A stretch of 64,000 nucleotides of DNA from Dietzia lutea (GTDB lineage: Bacteria > Actinomycetota > Actinomycetes > Mycobacteriales > Mycobacteriaceae): positions 1,302,001 to 1,366,000 of the forward strand of contig NZ_CP015449.1 in NCBI RefSeq assembly GCF_003096075.1. Reading direction: 5' to 3'. Position 1 is the first letter of the stretch. The number at the start of each line of letters is the position of its first letter. The position numbers were made by a program, and so were the translations under genes. The notes beneath the pieces were generated by a model. That model had not been told where the DNA came from. It saw only the letters and a program-made list of their open reading frames with translations, and ran no database searches. This document shows positions 49,176-58,675 of the stretch, in pieces.

Positions 49176-49331
49176 TGTGTTCTCCCAGCGTCAGGCGTTG
49201 TGATAAGGACTAACTTAAGCAGGTGGCTCCGCTGCCGACGGCCATTCGAGAATTTCGTGCAGCAGCGTTCAGCGCTCCGCATTGCTGTCCTGTTCTACTG
49301 CTGCCTCTGCTGGGTCCCCGGGCCCGGTCGC

Positions 49332-49337
49332 TACTCT
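49332..49337 (+). promoter_or_regulatory. -10 element of the carboxylesterase gene
   Basis: TACTCT ends six bases before the ATG at 49344, again without room for a ribosome binding site. Confidence 0.45.
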
Positions 49338-49343
49338 GACGCC

Positions 49344-50750
49344 ATGAGTCGTCCCGGAGCAGGAAGCGCCGTCGAGGTCACCGTGTCCACCGGCCGTGTG
49401 CGCGGGACCGACCTGGGGGACGTGGTCCGCTTCTACGGCATCCCGTATGCCGAGGACCCGGTCGGCGATCTGCGGTTCGCGGCGCCCGTCAGGCGGAGTT
49501 CATGGCCCGGGGTCCGCGACGCCACGCGTCCGGCGGCCACCGCGCAGCGCCTGCGCTTCGACCCGGATCCGGCGATCCCCGAGCCGATCGTCGCGGGCAC
49601 GGACATTCTGCACGTCGACGTGTGGGCGCCTCCCGAGGGTGCCGGGCATCCGGTCCTGGTGTGGATCCACGGCGGCGGGTGGGAGTCGGGGTCGTCGCAT
49701 CAGCCGTGGTTCGACGGAACCGCGTTCGCCCGTGCGGGCATCGTCGTGGTGTCCGTGGGTTACCGGCTGGGCGTCGAGGGCTTCACCTCGTTCCCCGACG
49801 CCCCGGACAACCGTGGGGTGCGCGACTGGATCATGGCGCTGGAGTGGGTCCGCGACGAGATCGCGGCCTTCGGCGGTGACCCCGGGCAGGTCACCGTGTC
49901 GGGCCAGTCGGCGGGCGGCGGCGCCGTGCTGTGCCTGCTGGCCTCGCCGCCGGCGGCCGGGCTGTTCCACCGCGGGATCGCCTCCTCGCCCGCGGTGCTG
50001 CGGTCTCCGGCCGCGCAGGCCCCCAAGGGCGCGACGGCCGCCGAGTTGGCGGCGGGCGGTCGGGGCGCGGTCGACGAGTTCCACCGCCGCCTCCGCAGGG
50101 ACAACCCGTTTCTCATGCCGTTCCGGCCGACCATCGGCAACGAGACGGTCCCCGTGCCGCCGCTCGAGGGGATCGGGGAGGGGCCGGGGCTCGGGGTGCC
50201 GTTGCTCATCGGTTCCACGGCCACCGAGTTCGAGGGACTCGTCCGCGCGCTCCCGGGCCCCGCGCTGGTGCCGGGCGCTGCGATGATCCTGCGGTCGCAG
50301 GAGCTGCCCACCACGGGCCTGCGGGCATTGGCCCGTCAGTCGTCGGGGCGGTCGCTGCGTCGAGCGGTGGGGGCGGTCGTCGACGCGGCGACCATCCACT
50401 CGACCGTCGTGCGGGCCGCCGAGACCCGCATCGCGGCCGGCGGCCCGACGTGGGTGTACGACTTCCGGTGGGCGGCGGGCCGCGGCGCGGTGCACTGCGC
50501 GGACCTGCCCTTCTTCTGGTCCGTCCCCGAGGCCGCGAACGTGCGCGCGTACCTGGACGCGCCCGCTCCGCCGGACCTGGTCGCGGCGATGCACGGCTCG
50601 TGGGTGAGCTTCGTGCGCTCCGGCGACCCCGGCTCGCCGGCCTACGAGGCACCCGCGCGGCGGGTGCAGGTGTGGGACGAGCCGCCCGCGGTCGTGGACG
50701 ACGGCCTGGCCGACGTCCGTGAGGTCTGGTGGCCGGACGGCGCGACCTGA
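49344..50750 (+). CDS. type B carboxylesterase family protein
   Basis: A 468-residue alpha/beta hydrolase of the carboxylesterase B (pnbA/cholinesterase-like) family. The start VRGTDLGDVVRFYGIPYAEDP, the oxyanion HGGGW and the nucleophile GQSAGGG are typical. No signal peptide was seen. The substrate is unknown; relatives hydrolyse p-nitrobenzyl and other esters. Confidence 0.88.
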   Translation: MSRPGAGSAVEVTVSTGRVRGTDLGDVVRFYGIPYAEDPVGDLRFAAPVRRSSWPGVRDATRPAATAQRLRFDPDPAIPEPIVAGTDILHVDVWAPPEGAGHPVLVWIHGGGWESGSSHQPWFDGTAFARAGIVVVSVGYRLGVEGFTSFPDAPDNRGVRDWIMALEWVRDEIAAFGGDPGQVTVSGQSAGGGAVLCLLASPPAAGLFHRGIASSPAVLRSPAAQAPKGATAAELAAGGRGAVDEFHRRLRRDNPFLMPFRPTIGNETVPVPPLEGIGEGPGLGVPLLIGSTATEFEGLVRALPGPALVPGAAMILRSQELPTTGLRALARQSSGRSLRRAVGAVVDAATIHSTVVRAAETRIAAGGPTWVYDFRWAAGRGAVHCADLPFFWSVPEAANVRAYLDAPAPPDLVAAMHGSWVSFVRSGDPGSPAYEAPARRVQVWDEPPAVVDDGLADVREVWWPDGAT

Positions 50751-50800
50751 CGCCTTGCTACGATTGCGCCGCGCGTGTGGGCGAGACGCCCGTCACGCGA

Positions 50801-50874
50801 GGGGCTATAGCTCAGTTGGTTAGAGCCGCGGACTCATAATCCGCTGGTCGCGGGTTCGAGCCCCGCTGGCCCCA
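50801..50874 (+). tRNA. tRNA with CAT anticodon (Met, or Ile2)
   Basis: A 74-base cloverleaf: acceptor GGGGCTA with TGGCCCC, D arm AGCTCAGTTGGTTAGAGC, anticodon loop CTCATAA on GCGGA/TCCGC, T arm CGGGTTCGAGCCCCG, discriminator A, no encoded CCA. The closed first acceptor pair rules out initiator tRNA. Elongator Met is most likely, but the anticodon arm also resembles tRNA-Ile2, whose C34 is changed to lysidine by TilS. Confidence 0.9.
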
Positions 50875-50910
50875 CTCCGGATGACCGTGTCGGTGCCGGC
50901 GGAGAGGTCG

Positions 50911-51423
50911 ATGGTGGCGATTCCACGCGGCAGGGACGAGCTGCTGGGAGCACTCGCGGAGTCGTACGACAGGCTCGCCGCCGACCTGGCGAGGGTTCCG
51001 GCCTCGCGCGCCCGTGAGGCCTCGCTGCCGGGGCATAGGGCCGGGGCCCGGATGAGCCCGGCTGATCTGGTCGCCTATCTCGTCGGCTGGAGCGAGTTGG
51101 TCCTGTCGTGGCACGCCGATCGCCGGGCGGGGATCGAGCCGGATCTCCCCGCGCAGGGCTACTCGTGGAACGAGCTGGGCGAGCTGGCGCAGAAGTTCTA
51201 CGCCGACCACGCCGAGGACTCCTGGCCGGACCTGCTAGGCGGGTTCGCGGCGGCGAAGGACCACATCGTCGCGCTCGTCGACGGTCTGGACGACACGGAA
51301 CTGTACGGCGCGCCGTGGTACCGGACGTACACCGCGGGTCGGATGATCCAGCTGAACACGGTGTCACCCTGGCGCAACGCACGCGGGCGGCTGCGCGCGT
51401 GGCTCCGCGAGAACGACCTCTAG
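50911..51423 (+). CDS. ClbS/DfsB (DUF1706) family four-helix protein
   Basis: A 170-residue four-helix-bundle protein of the ClbS/DfsB family. It starts MVAIPRGRDELLGALAESYDRL and shows the family motifs VGWSELVLSWH and W-R-T-Y-T (PWYRTYTAGRMI). ClbS protects colibactin producers by opening the cyclopropane warhead; most chromosomal relatives have unknown roles. The ATG at 50911, with AGAGG upstream, is preferred over one at 50881. It begins 36 bases after a tRNA and may share its transcript. Confidence 0.8.
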   Translation: MVAIPRGRDELLGALAESYDRLAADLARVPASRAREASLPGHRAGARMSPADLVAYLVGWSELVLSWHADRRAGIEPDLPAQGYSWNELGELAQKFYADHAEDSWPDLLGGFAAAKDHIVALVDGLDDTELYGAPWYRTYTAGRMIQLNTVSPWRNARGRLRAWLRENDL

Positions 51424-51437
51424 GTGACGGCCCGGCG

Positions 51438-52553
51438 TCAGTAGGCCAACGCCATCCGCATCGCGCCCACCGCCTCCGACAACGCGGCCTTGGCGAGCGG
51501 GGTCGCGCCCACCGCGTTGACGAACGGGTGGACCAGCGTGGGATGCCGCCGCAGCGACACCTTCACCCCGGCGTCGGCCATCCTGCGGGCGTACGCCTCG
51601 CCCTCGTCGCGCAGCGGGTCGAACCCGCCCGTGGCGACGTGCGCCGGCGGCAGCCCCGAGAAGTCCGTGGCCAGCAGGGGAGACGCGCGGGGATCGAGGC
51701 GGTCGTCGTCCGAGCGGATGTAGGTGCGCTCGTACCAGTCCATGTTGCCGCGGGTGAGGAAGTACCCGTCGCCGAACAGCTCGTAGGAGCGCGTCCGGGC
51801 GGACATGTTCGTCGCCGGGACGAACAGCAGTTGGAAGTCCGGGGTCTTCTCGCCCGCGTCGCGGGTCTGCTGGCACACCACCGCGGCGAGGTTGCCGCCG
51901 GCGCTGTCGCCGCCCACCGCGATGCGCTGCGGGTCCACTCCGAGTTCGGCGGCGTGGTCGCGGACGTACCGGAACGCGGCCAGGGCGTCCTCGGCGGCGG
52001 TGGGGAAGAGGAACTCCGGCGCCATCCGGTAGTCCACGCTGATGACCTTGAGGCGGCCGGTGTCGGCGATGTAGCGGCACGTCGCGTCGTGCGAGTCGAT
52101 GCTGCCGAGCACCCACCCGCCGCCGTGGAAGTACACGAGGACCGGCAGCGCCTCGTCACCGTCGACGGGCGAGTACAGGCGTGCGGGCAGGTCGGCGCGG
52201 TCGGGATCGGCACCGCCGAGCGGGAGGACGATGTCGGTGACGACGGCGAGGTCGATCTTCCTCCCCGAGACGGTGTAGGCCGACCGCTCGACGACGGAGC
52301 GCGCCCGCTCGAGGGTGAGGTCCTGGTATTCCCCCTCGGACATGAGCGAGATGACCCGGAGCCCGGCCTGGAAATGCGGGTCGAGGACCTGCCCGTCGAC
52401 GCGCCGGGGGGCACCCGCCACGGGGCGCAGCAGGGGACCGGGCAGGTATCCGGCGGCGGTCATGACGGCCTTGGTCAGGCGGTCGCGGAGCGACGGCGTG
52501 TAGGCGCGGTGGCCGGACATTCCAGTTCGTGACAGTGCGGAGCGCATGGCCAC
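51438..52553 (-). CDS. hormone-sensitive-lipase-family esterase
   Basis: A 371-residue alpha/beta hydrolase. The oxyanion motif HGGGW (VYFHGGGWVLGS) and nucleophile GDSAGGN are the HSL-family (LipH/LipN-like) signatures; the catalytic Asp and His are in GFDPLRDEGEAYA and HPTLVHPF. An N-terminal extension of about 90 residues precedes the core. It likely hydrolyses short-chain esters. The start lies 53 bases from the ABC gene on the other strand. Confidence 0.88.
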   Translation of the reverse strand: MAMRSALSRTGMSGHRAYTPSLRDRLTKAVMTAAGYLPGPLLRPVAGAPRRVDGQVLDPHFQAGLRVISLMSEGEYQDLTLERARSVVERSAYTVSGRKIDLAVVTDIVLPLGGADPDRADLPARLYSPVDGDEALPVLVYFHGGGWVLGSIDSHDATCRYIADTGRLKVISVDYRMAPEFLFPTAAEDALAAFRYVRDHAAELGVDPQRIAVGGDSAGGNLAAVVCQQTRDAGEKTPDFQLLFVPATNMSARTRSYELFGDGYFLTRGNMDWYERTYIRSDDDRLDPRASPLLATDFSGLPPAHVATGGFDPLRDEGEAYARRMADAGVKVSLRRHPTLVHPFVNAVGATPLAKAALSEAVGAMRMALAY

Positions 52554-52606
52554 ATTGTGACGTGGAACGCGGGATGATCTTCAGTAATCGGGCGAAGGAG
52601 CTGGTC

Positions 52607-53521
52607 ATGCGTTCAGAAGACGACGGGGTCATCCGGGTCGAGGGGCTGGTCAAGACGTTCGGGGGCGTGCGGGCCCTCGACGGGTTGGACCTCGAAGTCC
52701 GGCGCGGCGAGATCCACGGATTTCTGGGGCCCAACGGCGCCGGTAAGTCCACCACCATCCGCGTCCTGCTGGGGCTCGTGCGCGCCGACTCCGGCACCGC
52801 GACCGTGTTCGGCGCCGACCCGTGGCGCGACGCCGTCCGGCTGCGCTCGCGGGTCGCCTACGTCCCCGGCGAGGTCACGCTGTGGCCGCGGCTCACGGGC
52901 GGCCAGTGCATCGACCTGGTGGGCCGGTCGCTGGGAGGTCTCGAGCCGGCCCGGCGCGACGAGCTCGTCGAGCGGTTCCGCCTCGACCCCACCAAGCGCA
53001 GCCGCGACTACTCGAAGGGCAACCGGCAGAAGGTCTCGCTCATCGCCGCGCTGGCCTCCGGCGCCGACCTGCTCGTGCTGGACGAACCCACCTCGGGCCT
53101 GGACCCGCTCATGGAGCGCGTCTTCCAGGACTGCGTCCGCGAGGCCGTCGACGCGGGGGCGACCGTGCTGCTGTCCAGCCACATCATGGGGGAGGTCGAA
53201 TCGCTCGCCGACCGCGTGAGCATCATCCGCGACGGCCGGACCGTCAGTTCCGGCACACTGGCCGATCTGCGGCGCCACACCACCACCGAGGTCCACGCCG
53301 TCACCGACACCGACCCGCGGGCGCTCGAGCGCGTGAGCGGCGTCGACGACCTGCGGATCGGCGACGCCGACGACGGCCGGTACGACGTCCGCTGCCACGT
53401 CCCGGCGCCCGCGCTCGGGGAGGTCGCCGGCATCCTCCACGCCGCCGGCGTCCACACCCTCACCGCCACCCCGCCCAGCCTCGACGACCTGTTCCTCAGC
53501 GCCTACTCCGGAGCCCGGTGA
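52607..53521 (+). CDS. ABC exporter ATP-binding protein
   Basis: A 304-residue nucleotide-binding domain. Walker A GPNGAGKST, signature YSKGNRQKV (the variant typical of drug/polyketide exporters), Walker B LLVLDEPTSGLDP and a switch histidine in SSHIM are present. ATG at 52607 has an AAGGAG ribosome binding site. It works with the permease that starts at the last base of its stop codon. Relatives export antibiotics or lipids. Confidence 0.9.
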   Translation: MRSEDDGVIRVEGLVKTFGGVRALDGLDLEVRRGEIHGFLGPNGAGKSTTIRVLLGLVRADSGTATVFGADPWRDAVRLRSRVAYVPGEVTLWPRLTGGQCIDLVGRSLGGLEPARRDELVERFRLDPTKRSRDYSKGNRQKVSLIAALASGADLLVLDEPTSGLDPLMERVFQDCVREAVDAGATVLLSSHIMGEVESLADRVSIIRDGRTVSSGTLADLRRHTTTEVHAVTDTDPRALERVSGVDDLRIGDADDGRYDVRCHVPAPALGEVAGILHAAGVHTLTATPPSLDDLFLSAYSGAR

Positions 53522-55116
53522 TGAGCGCACCCCTCGTCGGCGCACCCCTGGCCGGTACGGCTCTGCTCGCCCGCATCGCGCTCCGGACCGGCTGGCCGGC
53601 GATGGTCGCGTGGGTCGCCGGGGCCGTCGCCCTGTTCCTCGCCACCGGACTGTCCATCGCCACGCTCTACGACACCCCGGAGGAGCTCGCCGCGTACAGC
53701 GCCTCCGTCGGCGAGTCGATGGTCATGCTCACCGGGCGGGTCGCCGGCCTCGACACCACGGGCGGCGTGGTGATGAACGAGTACTCGTTCCTCGTCGGCT
53801 TCGGGGTCCCGCTCATGGCGATCGCCCTGACCGCGCGCTCCACCCGGCGGGAAGAGGAGTCCGGACGACCCGAACTACTCGTGGCGGGCGGGGTCGGCCG
53901 GCTCGCCCCGGCGGCGGCGGCCCTCGTCGTCGTCGCCGGGGTCTTCCTCGCACTGGGCGCCGGCCTCTGGGTCGCGACACTGGCGCTCGACGTGGACCGC
54001 GGCGGCGCGGCGCTGTACGTGGCCTCGATCGTCGCCACCGGCTGGGTCTACGTCTCGGCCACCGCCGTCCTCGCCCAGGTCCTCGCGCACCACCGCACCG
54101 TCTGGACGGCCTCGCTCTCGGTGGCCGGACTGACCCTCGTCACGCGCGGCATCGGCGACGCAGAGGAGAACTGGCTGAGCTGGGCGTCCCCGCTCGGCTG
54201 GCACGGTCTCACCCGGCCGTTCGGCGAGCCGGCCCCGCTCCCGCTCGCGGTGTCGCTCGCGACCGCCGCCGCGCTGGCCGCCCTCGCGCTGTGGCTCGCG
54301 GCCCGCCGCGACCTCGGCTCGGGCATGGTGCCCGCCCGCACGGGACCCGCCACCGCGTCGCGGTGGCGCACCTCCCACGCCGGGGCCGCTCTCCACCAGC
54401 ACCTCGGCGCGCTCACCGGCTGGACGGTCGGCGTGGTCGCGCTCATGGCCGTCTACGGCGCCCTCATGGACGTCACGGTGGAGGCCATCGTCGCCAATCC
54501 GGACCTGGCCGTCTTCCTGGGCGACCCGGATGCCCTGGTCGACACGATCGTGCAGATGCTCGTCGCGTTCGCGGGGTTCCTCGGCGCCGGGTTCGCGCTG
54601 CAGACCCTCGGCGGGCTGCGCGGCGAGGAGACCTCGGGTCGACTCGAGCTCATGCTCGCCGCCGGGCGGTCGCGGTGGTCCTGGCTGGCCGGGCACGCGG
54701 CGGTCGTGGCGGCCGGCACCGCGGTGGTCGTGCTCGCCGGCGCGGCCGCGTTCGCCGTGTCCGCGGCAGCGGTGCTCGACGACCCGGAACTGGCGGGCCG
54801 GATCCTCGGCGCGGGAGCGTGGCAGCTCCCCGCCGCGCTGCTGTTCGTCGGGGTCTCCGTCTGCCTGTTCGGCGCGGCCCCGCGACTGCAGGTCCTGGCC
54901 TGGGCTCCGTTCGCCCTCGCCGTCGTCGTCACCCTCATGGGCCCGACGCTCCGACTCACCGAGGCGCAGATGCGCCTGTCGCCGTTCGGCGCGGTGGGCA
55001 CCGCCCCCACCGGCCCCGTCGACACCGCGGGCGTGATCGTCCTGCTCGTGGCCGACGCCCTGCTGGTCGCCGTGGGGCTCGCCGCGTTCCGGCGCCGGGA
55101 CGTGCCCCGGCCCTGA
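53521..55116 (+). CDS. ABC exporter permease
   Basis: A 531-residue membrane protein with about 12 hydrophobic segments arranged as two related halves of six; each half starts with a long first helix followed by a GEETSGR or REEESGRPE motif. This marks the exporter group that includes the tetronasin-resistance permease TnrB3. It pairs with the upstream ATPase, with TGATG coupling. The substrate is unknown. Confidence 0.88.
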   Translation: MSAPLVGAPLAGTALLARIALRTGWPAMVAWVAGAVALFLATGLSIATLYDTPEELAAYSASVGESMVMLTGRVAGLDTTGGVVMNEYSFLVGFGVPLMAIALTARSTRREEESGRPELLVAGGVGRLAPAAAALVVVAGVFLALGAGLWVATLALDVDRGGAALYVASIVATGWVYVSATAVLAQVLAHHRTVWTASLSVAGLTLVTRGIGDAEENWLSWASPLGWHGLTRPFGEPAPLPLAVSLATAAALAALALWLAARRDLGSGMVPARTGPATASRWRTSHAGAALHQHLGALTGWTVGVVALMAVYGALMDVTVEAIVANPDLAVFLGDPDALVDTIVQMLVAFAGFLGAGFALQTLGGLRGEETSGRLELMLAAGRSRWSWLAGHAAVVAAGTAVVVLAGAAAFAVSAAAVLDDPELAGRILGAGAWQLPAALLFVGVSVCLFGAAPRLQVLAWAPFALAVVVTLMGPTLRLTEAQMRLSPFGAVGTAPTGPVDTAGVIVLLVADALLVAVGLAAFRRRDVPRP

Positions 55117-55133
55117 CCGCCGCGCGCCTTCGC

Positions 55134-55197
55134 GGGGACGGCCCGCCTCGGGGGCCAGTCCGCCTCGGGGACGGCCCGCCTCGGGGGCCGGTCCGCC
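55134..55197 (+). repeat. 33-base tandem duplication
   Basis: Two copies of a GC-rich unit (55134-55166 and 55167-55197) beginning GGGGACGGCCCGCCTCGGGG, in the gap between the ABC permease and the serine hydrolase. Confidence 0.75.
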
Positions 55198-55285
55198 CGC
55201 CTCCCCGCGGCGTCCACGCCGACCTGACAGACTGACGGGCACTGTCGGCGGCGCCGCCGGCCGGACGCGAACCAGGGAGGAACCG

Positions 55286-56131
55286 ATGTCGGACCAGGTC
55301 GATCGAGACGCGCTCGCCGCCGCGCTGGCGGTGGTCGCGGACTGGCCGGTGGACACCGTCTCGGCCGCTGTCGTCGGATCCGACGGCGCGCTCGCCACGC
55401 ACGGCGACGACAGCCGCGTCTACCGCCTCGCCTCCGTGACCAAGCCGCTCGTCGCCACGGCCGCCCTGTTGGCGGTCGAGGAGGAGGCGATCGGCCTCGA
55501 GGATCCCGCCGGGCCCGAGGGCTCCACCGTGCGGCACCTGCTCGCGCACGCCTCCGGCCTCGACTTCGCCGACCGGGACGAGGTCCGCGCCGAACCGGGC
55601 CGGCGACGCATCTACTCGTCCGCCGGGTTCGAGGTGTTGGCCGACCACATCGCCGACTCCACCGGGATCGATTTCCCCGAATACCTCCACGAGGCCGTGT
55701 GCCGGCCGCTCGGAATGGCTTCCACCGCCCTCGAGGGCTCCGCCGGGCACGGTGCCTCCGCCAGCCTCGCCGACCTCGTGGCTTTCGCGCGCGAACTCGT
55801 CGCGCCGCGGCTGCTGGCCGCCGAGACCCTGGCCGAGGCCGTGACCGAGCAGTTCCCCGGGCTCGACGGGATCGTGCCCGGGTACGGGACGCAGAAGCCG
55901 TGTCCGTGGGGCCTGGGGTACGAGTTGCGTGGCGACAAGGACCCGCACTGGACCGGTTCGCGGAACTCGGCCGGGACGTTCGGCCACTTCGGCCAGTCGG
56001 GGACGCTGCTGTGGGTCGACCCCGCGCTGTCCGCGGCGTTGGTCGTGCTCACCGACCGCGACTTCGGCGACTGGGCCAAGCCGCTGTGGCCGGAGCTGTC
56101 CGACGGCGTCGTGGCGGCGCTCGGGCAGTAG
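55286..56131 (+). CDS. cytoplasmic serine hydrolase (beta-lactamase family)
   Basis: A 281-residue beta-lactamase-fold hydrolase without signal peptide. The catalytic S-x2-K is in LASVTKPLVAT, the Tyr motif is in YSSAGFEVLADHI, and the third region is FGHFGQSGT. Its short size and lack of export signal fit esterases of family VIII. A GGGAGGA ribosome binding site precedes the ATG. Confidence 0.85.
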   Translation: MSDQVDRDALAAALAVVADWPVDTVSAAVVGSDGALATHGDDSRVYRLASVTKPLVATAALLAVEEEAIGLEDPAGPEGSTVRHLLAHASGLDFADRDEVRAEPGRRRIYSSAGFEVLADHIADSTGIDFPEYLHEAVCRPLGMASTALEGSAGHGASASLADLVAFARELVAPRLLAAETLAEAVTEQFPGLDGIVPGYGTQKPCPWGLGYELRGDKDPHWTGSRNSAGTFGHFGQSGTLLWVDPALSAALVVLTDRDFGDWAKPLWPELSDGVVAALGQ

Positions 56132-56391
56132 CCGCGCAGCCGTCGGTGCCCGGGTCCGGCCCGGGCTGATCGATGAGCCGCCCGGTGGGCTGGCCGACGC
56201 GCCGACACGCCGAGGCGGCGCCCGGCGCCGGAATCACGGTGCTGTAACTTTGCTGAGAGTCCAGAAGTGTCACTGGTGTAATCCGATCACTTCGGGCACA
56301 GTAGAAACCAACAACAACACAAGCCACATCATTCACACGATTTCGTGAGGTCGTTGGGGAAGACGTCCCTCAGTGAGTCGGGAGTGAAGTG

Positions 56392-56901
56392 ATGTCTGAC
56401 CATAACCATTTCGCGGATACGACGACCGGCGTGGTGTTCATCCATGCCGCGCCGACCGCGTTGTGTCCTCACGTCGAGTGGGCTCTGGCGAGCACGCTCG
56501 ACGCCAACTCGGCCATGCGCTGGGAAGACCAGCCGGCCCAGCCGGGCGCTCGCAAGGCGATCGTCGACTGGATCGGCCCGGTCGGCACCGGCGCACGGCT
56601 GGCTGAGTCGTTGGCCAAGTGGTCGATGCTGTCCTTCGAGGTGACGGAGGACCCGAGCGACCTCGTCGACGGCGAACGCTTCTCGCACACGCCCGAGCTC
56701 GGCATGTGGCGGGGCCAGACCGGCGCGAGCGGTGACGTCGTCATCAGCGAAAACCGGCTGCGCCACCTCATGAAGGCCGGCCCCGCCGCCTTCCACGCCG
56801 CCGTCGAGGCGGAGCTCGGCACCCCGTGGGACCGCGCGCTCGAGCCGCTGCGCGGCCACCCGGCCGCCTCCGAGGTCACCTGGCTCTCGCGCGTAGGCTG
56901 A
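56392..56901 (+). CDS. DUF3145 family protein
   Basis: A 169-residue protein of an actinobacteria-specific family of unknown function (FADTTTGVVFIHAAPTALCPHVEWAL is the family start). It is regularly found opposite accD or near fatty acid genes in Actinobacteria, as here. The 260-base gap upstream is AT-rich by local standards and probably holds its promoter. ATG at 56392 follows GGGAG. Confidence 0.85.
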   Translation: MSDHNHFADTTTGVVFIHAAPTALCPHVEWALASTLDANSAMRWEDQPAQPGARKAIVDWIGPVGTGARLAESLAKWSMLSFEVTEDPSDLVDGERFSHTPELGMWRGQTGASGDVVISENRLRHLMKAGPAAFHAAVEAELGTPWDRALEPLRGHPAASEVTWLSRVG

Positions 56902-56927
56902 GCCGCCGCGCCTCCCGCACTCACGAC

Positions 56928-56969
56928 AGAAGGCGCCCGCTCCCGGATCTCCCGGGGCGGGCGCCTTCT
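56928..56969. terminator. bidirectional terminator between DUF3145 and accD6
   Basis: Perfect 13-base stem AGAAGGCGCCCGC (56928-56940) with 56957-56969; the inner bases extend it with GC pairs. It serves the two convergent genes. Confidence 0.8.
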
Positions 56970-56998
56970 CGTGCGTGGGTCTGACCCGACGGGTCAGG

Positions 56999-58435
56999 TC
57001 ACAGCGGGATGTTCTTGTGCCGACCGCGGGTGTGGGCAGCGGCGTCCAGGGCCTCGGCGAGACGACGACGGGTGTCGGTCGGCTCGATGACCTCGTCGAC
57101 CACCCCGATCGACACGGCGCGGCCGACACCGCCGGCGATCGCCGCGTGCTCCTCGGCCAGCCGCTCGTGCAGGGCCTCACGCTCGTCCTCCGGCGCGGCC
57201 GCGAGGGTGCGCTTGTGGAGGATGCCGACGGCCGCCTTCGCGCCCATGACCGCCACCTCGGCGTCCGGCCACGCGAACACGGCGGAGGCACCGAGAGCGC
57301 GGGAGTTCATGGCGATGTAGGCGCCGCCGTAGATCTTGCGCGTGACGAGCGTGACGCGGGCGACCGACGCCTCGGCGAACGCGTGCAGGAGCTTGGCGCC
57401 GCGGCGCACCACGCCGTCCCACTCCTGCGAGACGCCGGGCAGGTACCCTGGCACGTCCACGATCACGACCAGCGGCACGCCGAAGGCGTTGCAGAGCCGG
57501 ACGAATCGGGAGGCCTTCTCCGCGGACTCGGAGTTGAGGCACCCGCCCAACCGCAGCGGGTTGTTGGCGATCACGCCGACGGTGCGGCCGGCGATCCGCC
57601 CGAAGCCCACGACGATGCTGGGCGCCCACTTGGACTGCAGCTCCTCGAACGTGGTGTTGCCGTCCAGTTCGGAGGAGTCGAGCAGGCCGTGGACGAGCGG
57701 GCGGACGTCGTACGCGCGCTTGGGCGACTCCGGCAGCAGCCCGGCGAGGTCCGTGTGGTCGCCCTCGAGGAGGCGCTGATCGAACTCGCCCTGCGCGGTC
57801 AGGAGGGTGACCAGACGGCGAGCCCGGTTCAGGGCGTCGCGCTCGTCATCGGCGGCGATGTGGCACACACCCGACTTGCGGTGGTGCACGTCCTGGCCGC
57901 CCAAACCCTCCATGTCGACCTGCTCGCCGGTCACCGAGCGGACCACGTCGGGCCCGGTGACGAAGATCTTGCCAGCCGGCGCCATGATGACGACGTCGGT
58001 GAGGGCGGGGCCGTAGGCGGCGCCACCGGCGGCGGGCCCGAGTACGACGGAGATCTGGGGGACCAGACCCGATGCGCGGACCATGGCCTCGAAGACGGTG
58101 CCCACGGCGTGCAGGGCCTCGACACCCTCCGCGAGGCGGGCGCCTCCCGAGTGCCAGACGCCCACGATGGGCAGCTCCTCGTCGATCGCGACGTCGATCG
58201 CGCGGACGATGTGCCGGCACCCGTCCAGGCCCATGGCGCCGCCCATGACGGTGGCGTCCGTGGCGTAGGCGATGGTGGGCACACCGTCGATCAGGCCGCG
58301 TGCGGCGAGGGCTCCCGACGCGTCGGGTTCGGTGATGAACTCCAGCGAGGCGGGATCGAAGAGGTTCTCGAGCCGGACGACGGGGTCGCGCGGATCGATC
58401 TGGGTGTTCTGGTCAACAGCGCTGGTGATGGTCAT
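56999..58435 (-). CDS. accD6: acyl-CoA carboxylase beta subunit (AccD6-like)
   Basis: A 478-residue carboxyltransferase that moves CO2 from biotin to acetyl- or propionyl-CoA, giving malonyl-CoA for fatty acid synthesis; it needs a separate biotinylated alpha subunit. Motifs seen: SGGARLAEGVEALHAVGTVF, GPAAGGAAYGPALTDV, DVPGYLPGVSQEWDGVVRRGAKLL and GAYIAMNSRALGA. Position after fabD-acpM matches mycobacterial accD6, but kasA and kasB do not intervene. An AAGGA ribosome binding site is at a wide spacing. Confidence 0.9.
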   Translation of the reverse strand: MTITSAVDQNTQIDPRDPVVRLENLFDPASLEFITEPDASGALAARGLIDGVPTIAYATDATVMGGAMGLDGCRHIVRAIDVAIDEELPIVGVWHSGGARLAEGVEALHAVGTVFEAMVRASGLVPQISVVLGPAAGGAAYGPALTDVVIMAPAGKIFVTGPDVVRSVTGEQVDMEGLGGQDVHHRKSGVCHIAADDERDALNRARRLVTLLTAQGEFDQRLLEGDHTDLAGLLPESPKRAYDVRPLVHGLLDSSELDGNTTFEELQSKWAPSIVVGFGRIAGRTVGVIANNPLRLGGCLNSESAEKASRFVRLCNAFGVPLVVIVDVPGYLPGVSQEWDGVVRRGAKLLHAFAEASVARVTLVTRKIYGGAYIAMNSRALGASAVFAWPDAEVAVMGAKAAVGILHKRTLAAAPEDEREALHERLAEEHAAIAGGVGRAVSIGVVDEVIEPTDTRRRLAEALDAAAHTRGRHKNIPL

Positions 58436-58522
58436 GAGTGCAGTCCTTTCCTTGGTGCACGTCCCGGGGAGGGAGCATGCACCTGTGACGGACCCCCGGA
58501 CTGGCTTGTGGGCGGACGTTGA

Positions 58523-58552
58523 CCGGAAGCGGGACCCCCGTCCCGCTTCCGG
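58523..58552 (-). terminator. perfect hairpin between acpM and accD6
   Basis: Arms CCGGAAGCGGGAC and its exact complement with a CCCC loop (plus-strand reading). It could end or attenuate the acpM transcript before accD6. Confidence 0.6.
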
Positions 58553-58608
58553 ACCTCGTGCCCGGTGCCCCGCGCTGGGCGGGGCGATCTGTGAAGTGCC
58601 CTGCTCGC

Positions 58609-58675
58609 GGGGCGGGGACGCGGGCTCGACATGGTGCACCGACCGCACCTTCGGCCCTGAACGCGTCCCCGCCCC
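58609..58675. repeat. 14-base inverted repeat downstream of acpM
   Basis: GGGGCGGGGACGCG (58609-58622) and its exact complement (58662-58675), with a 39-base loop. It lies just after the acpM stop. Confidence 0.7.

Noticed and set aside
47504-50874. tRNA-flanked segment as an integrative element
   Set aside because: No integrase gene and no copy of either tRNA 3' end was found as an attachment-site repeat. The tRNAs are different genes.
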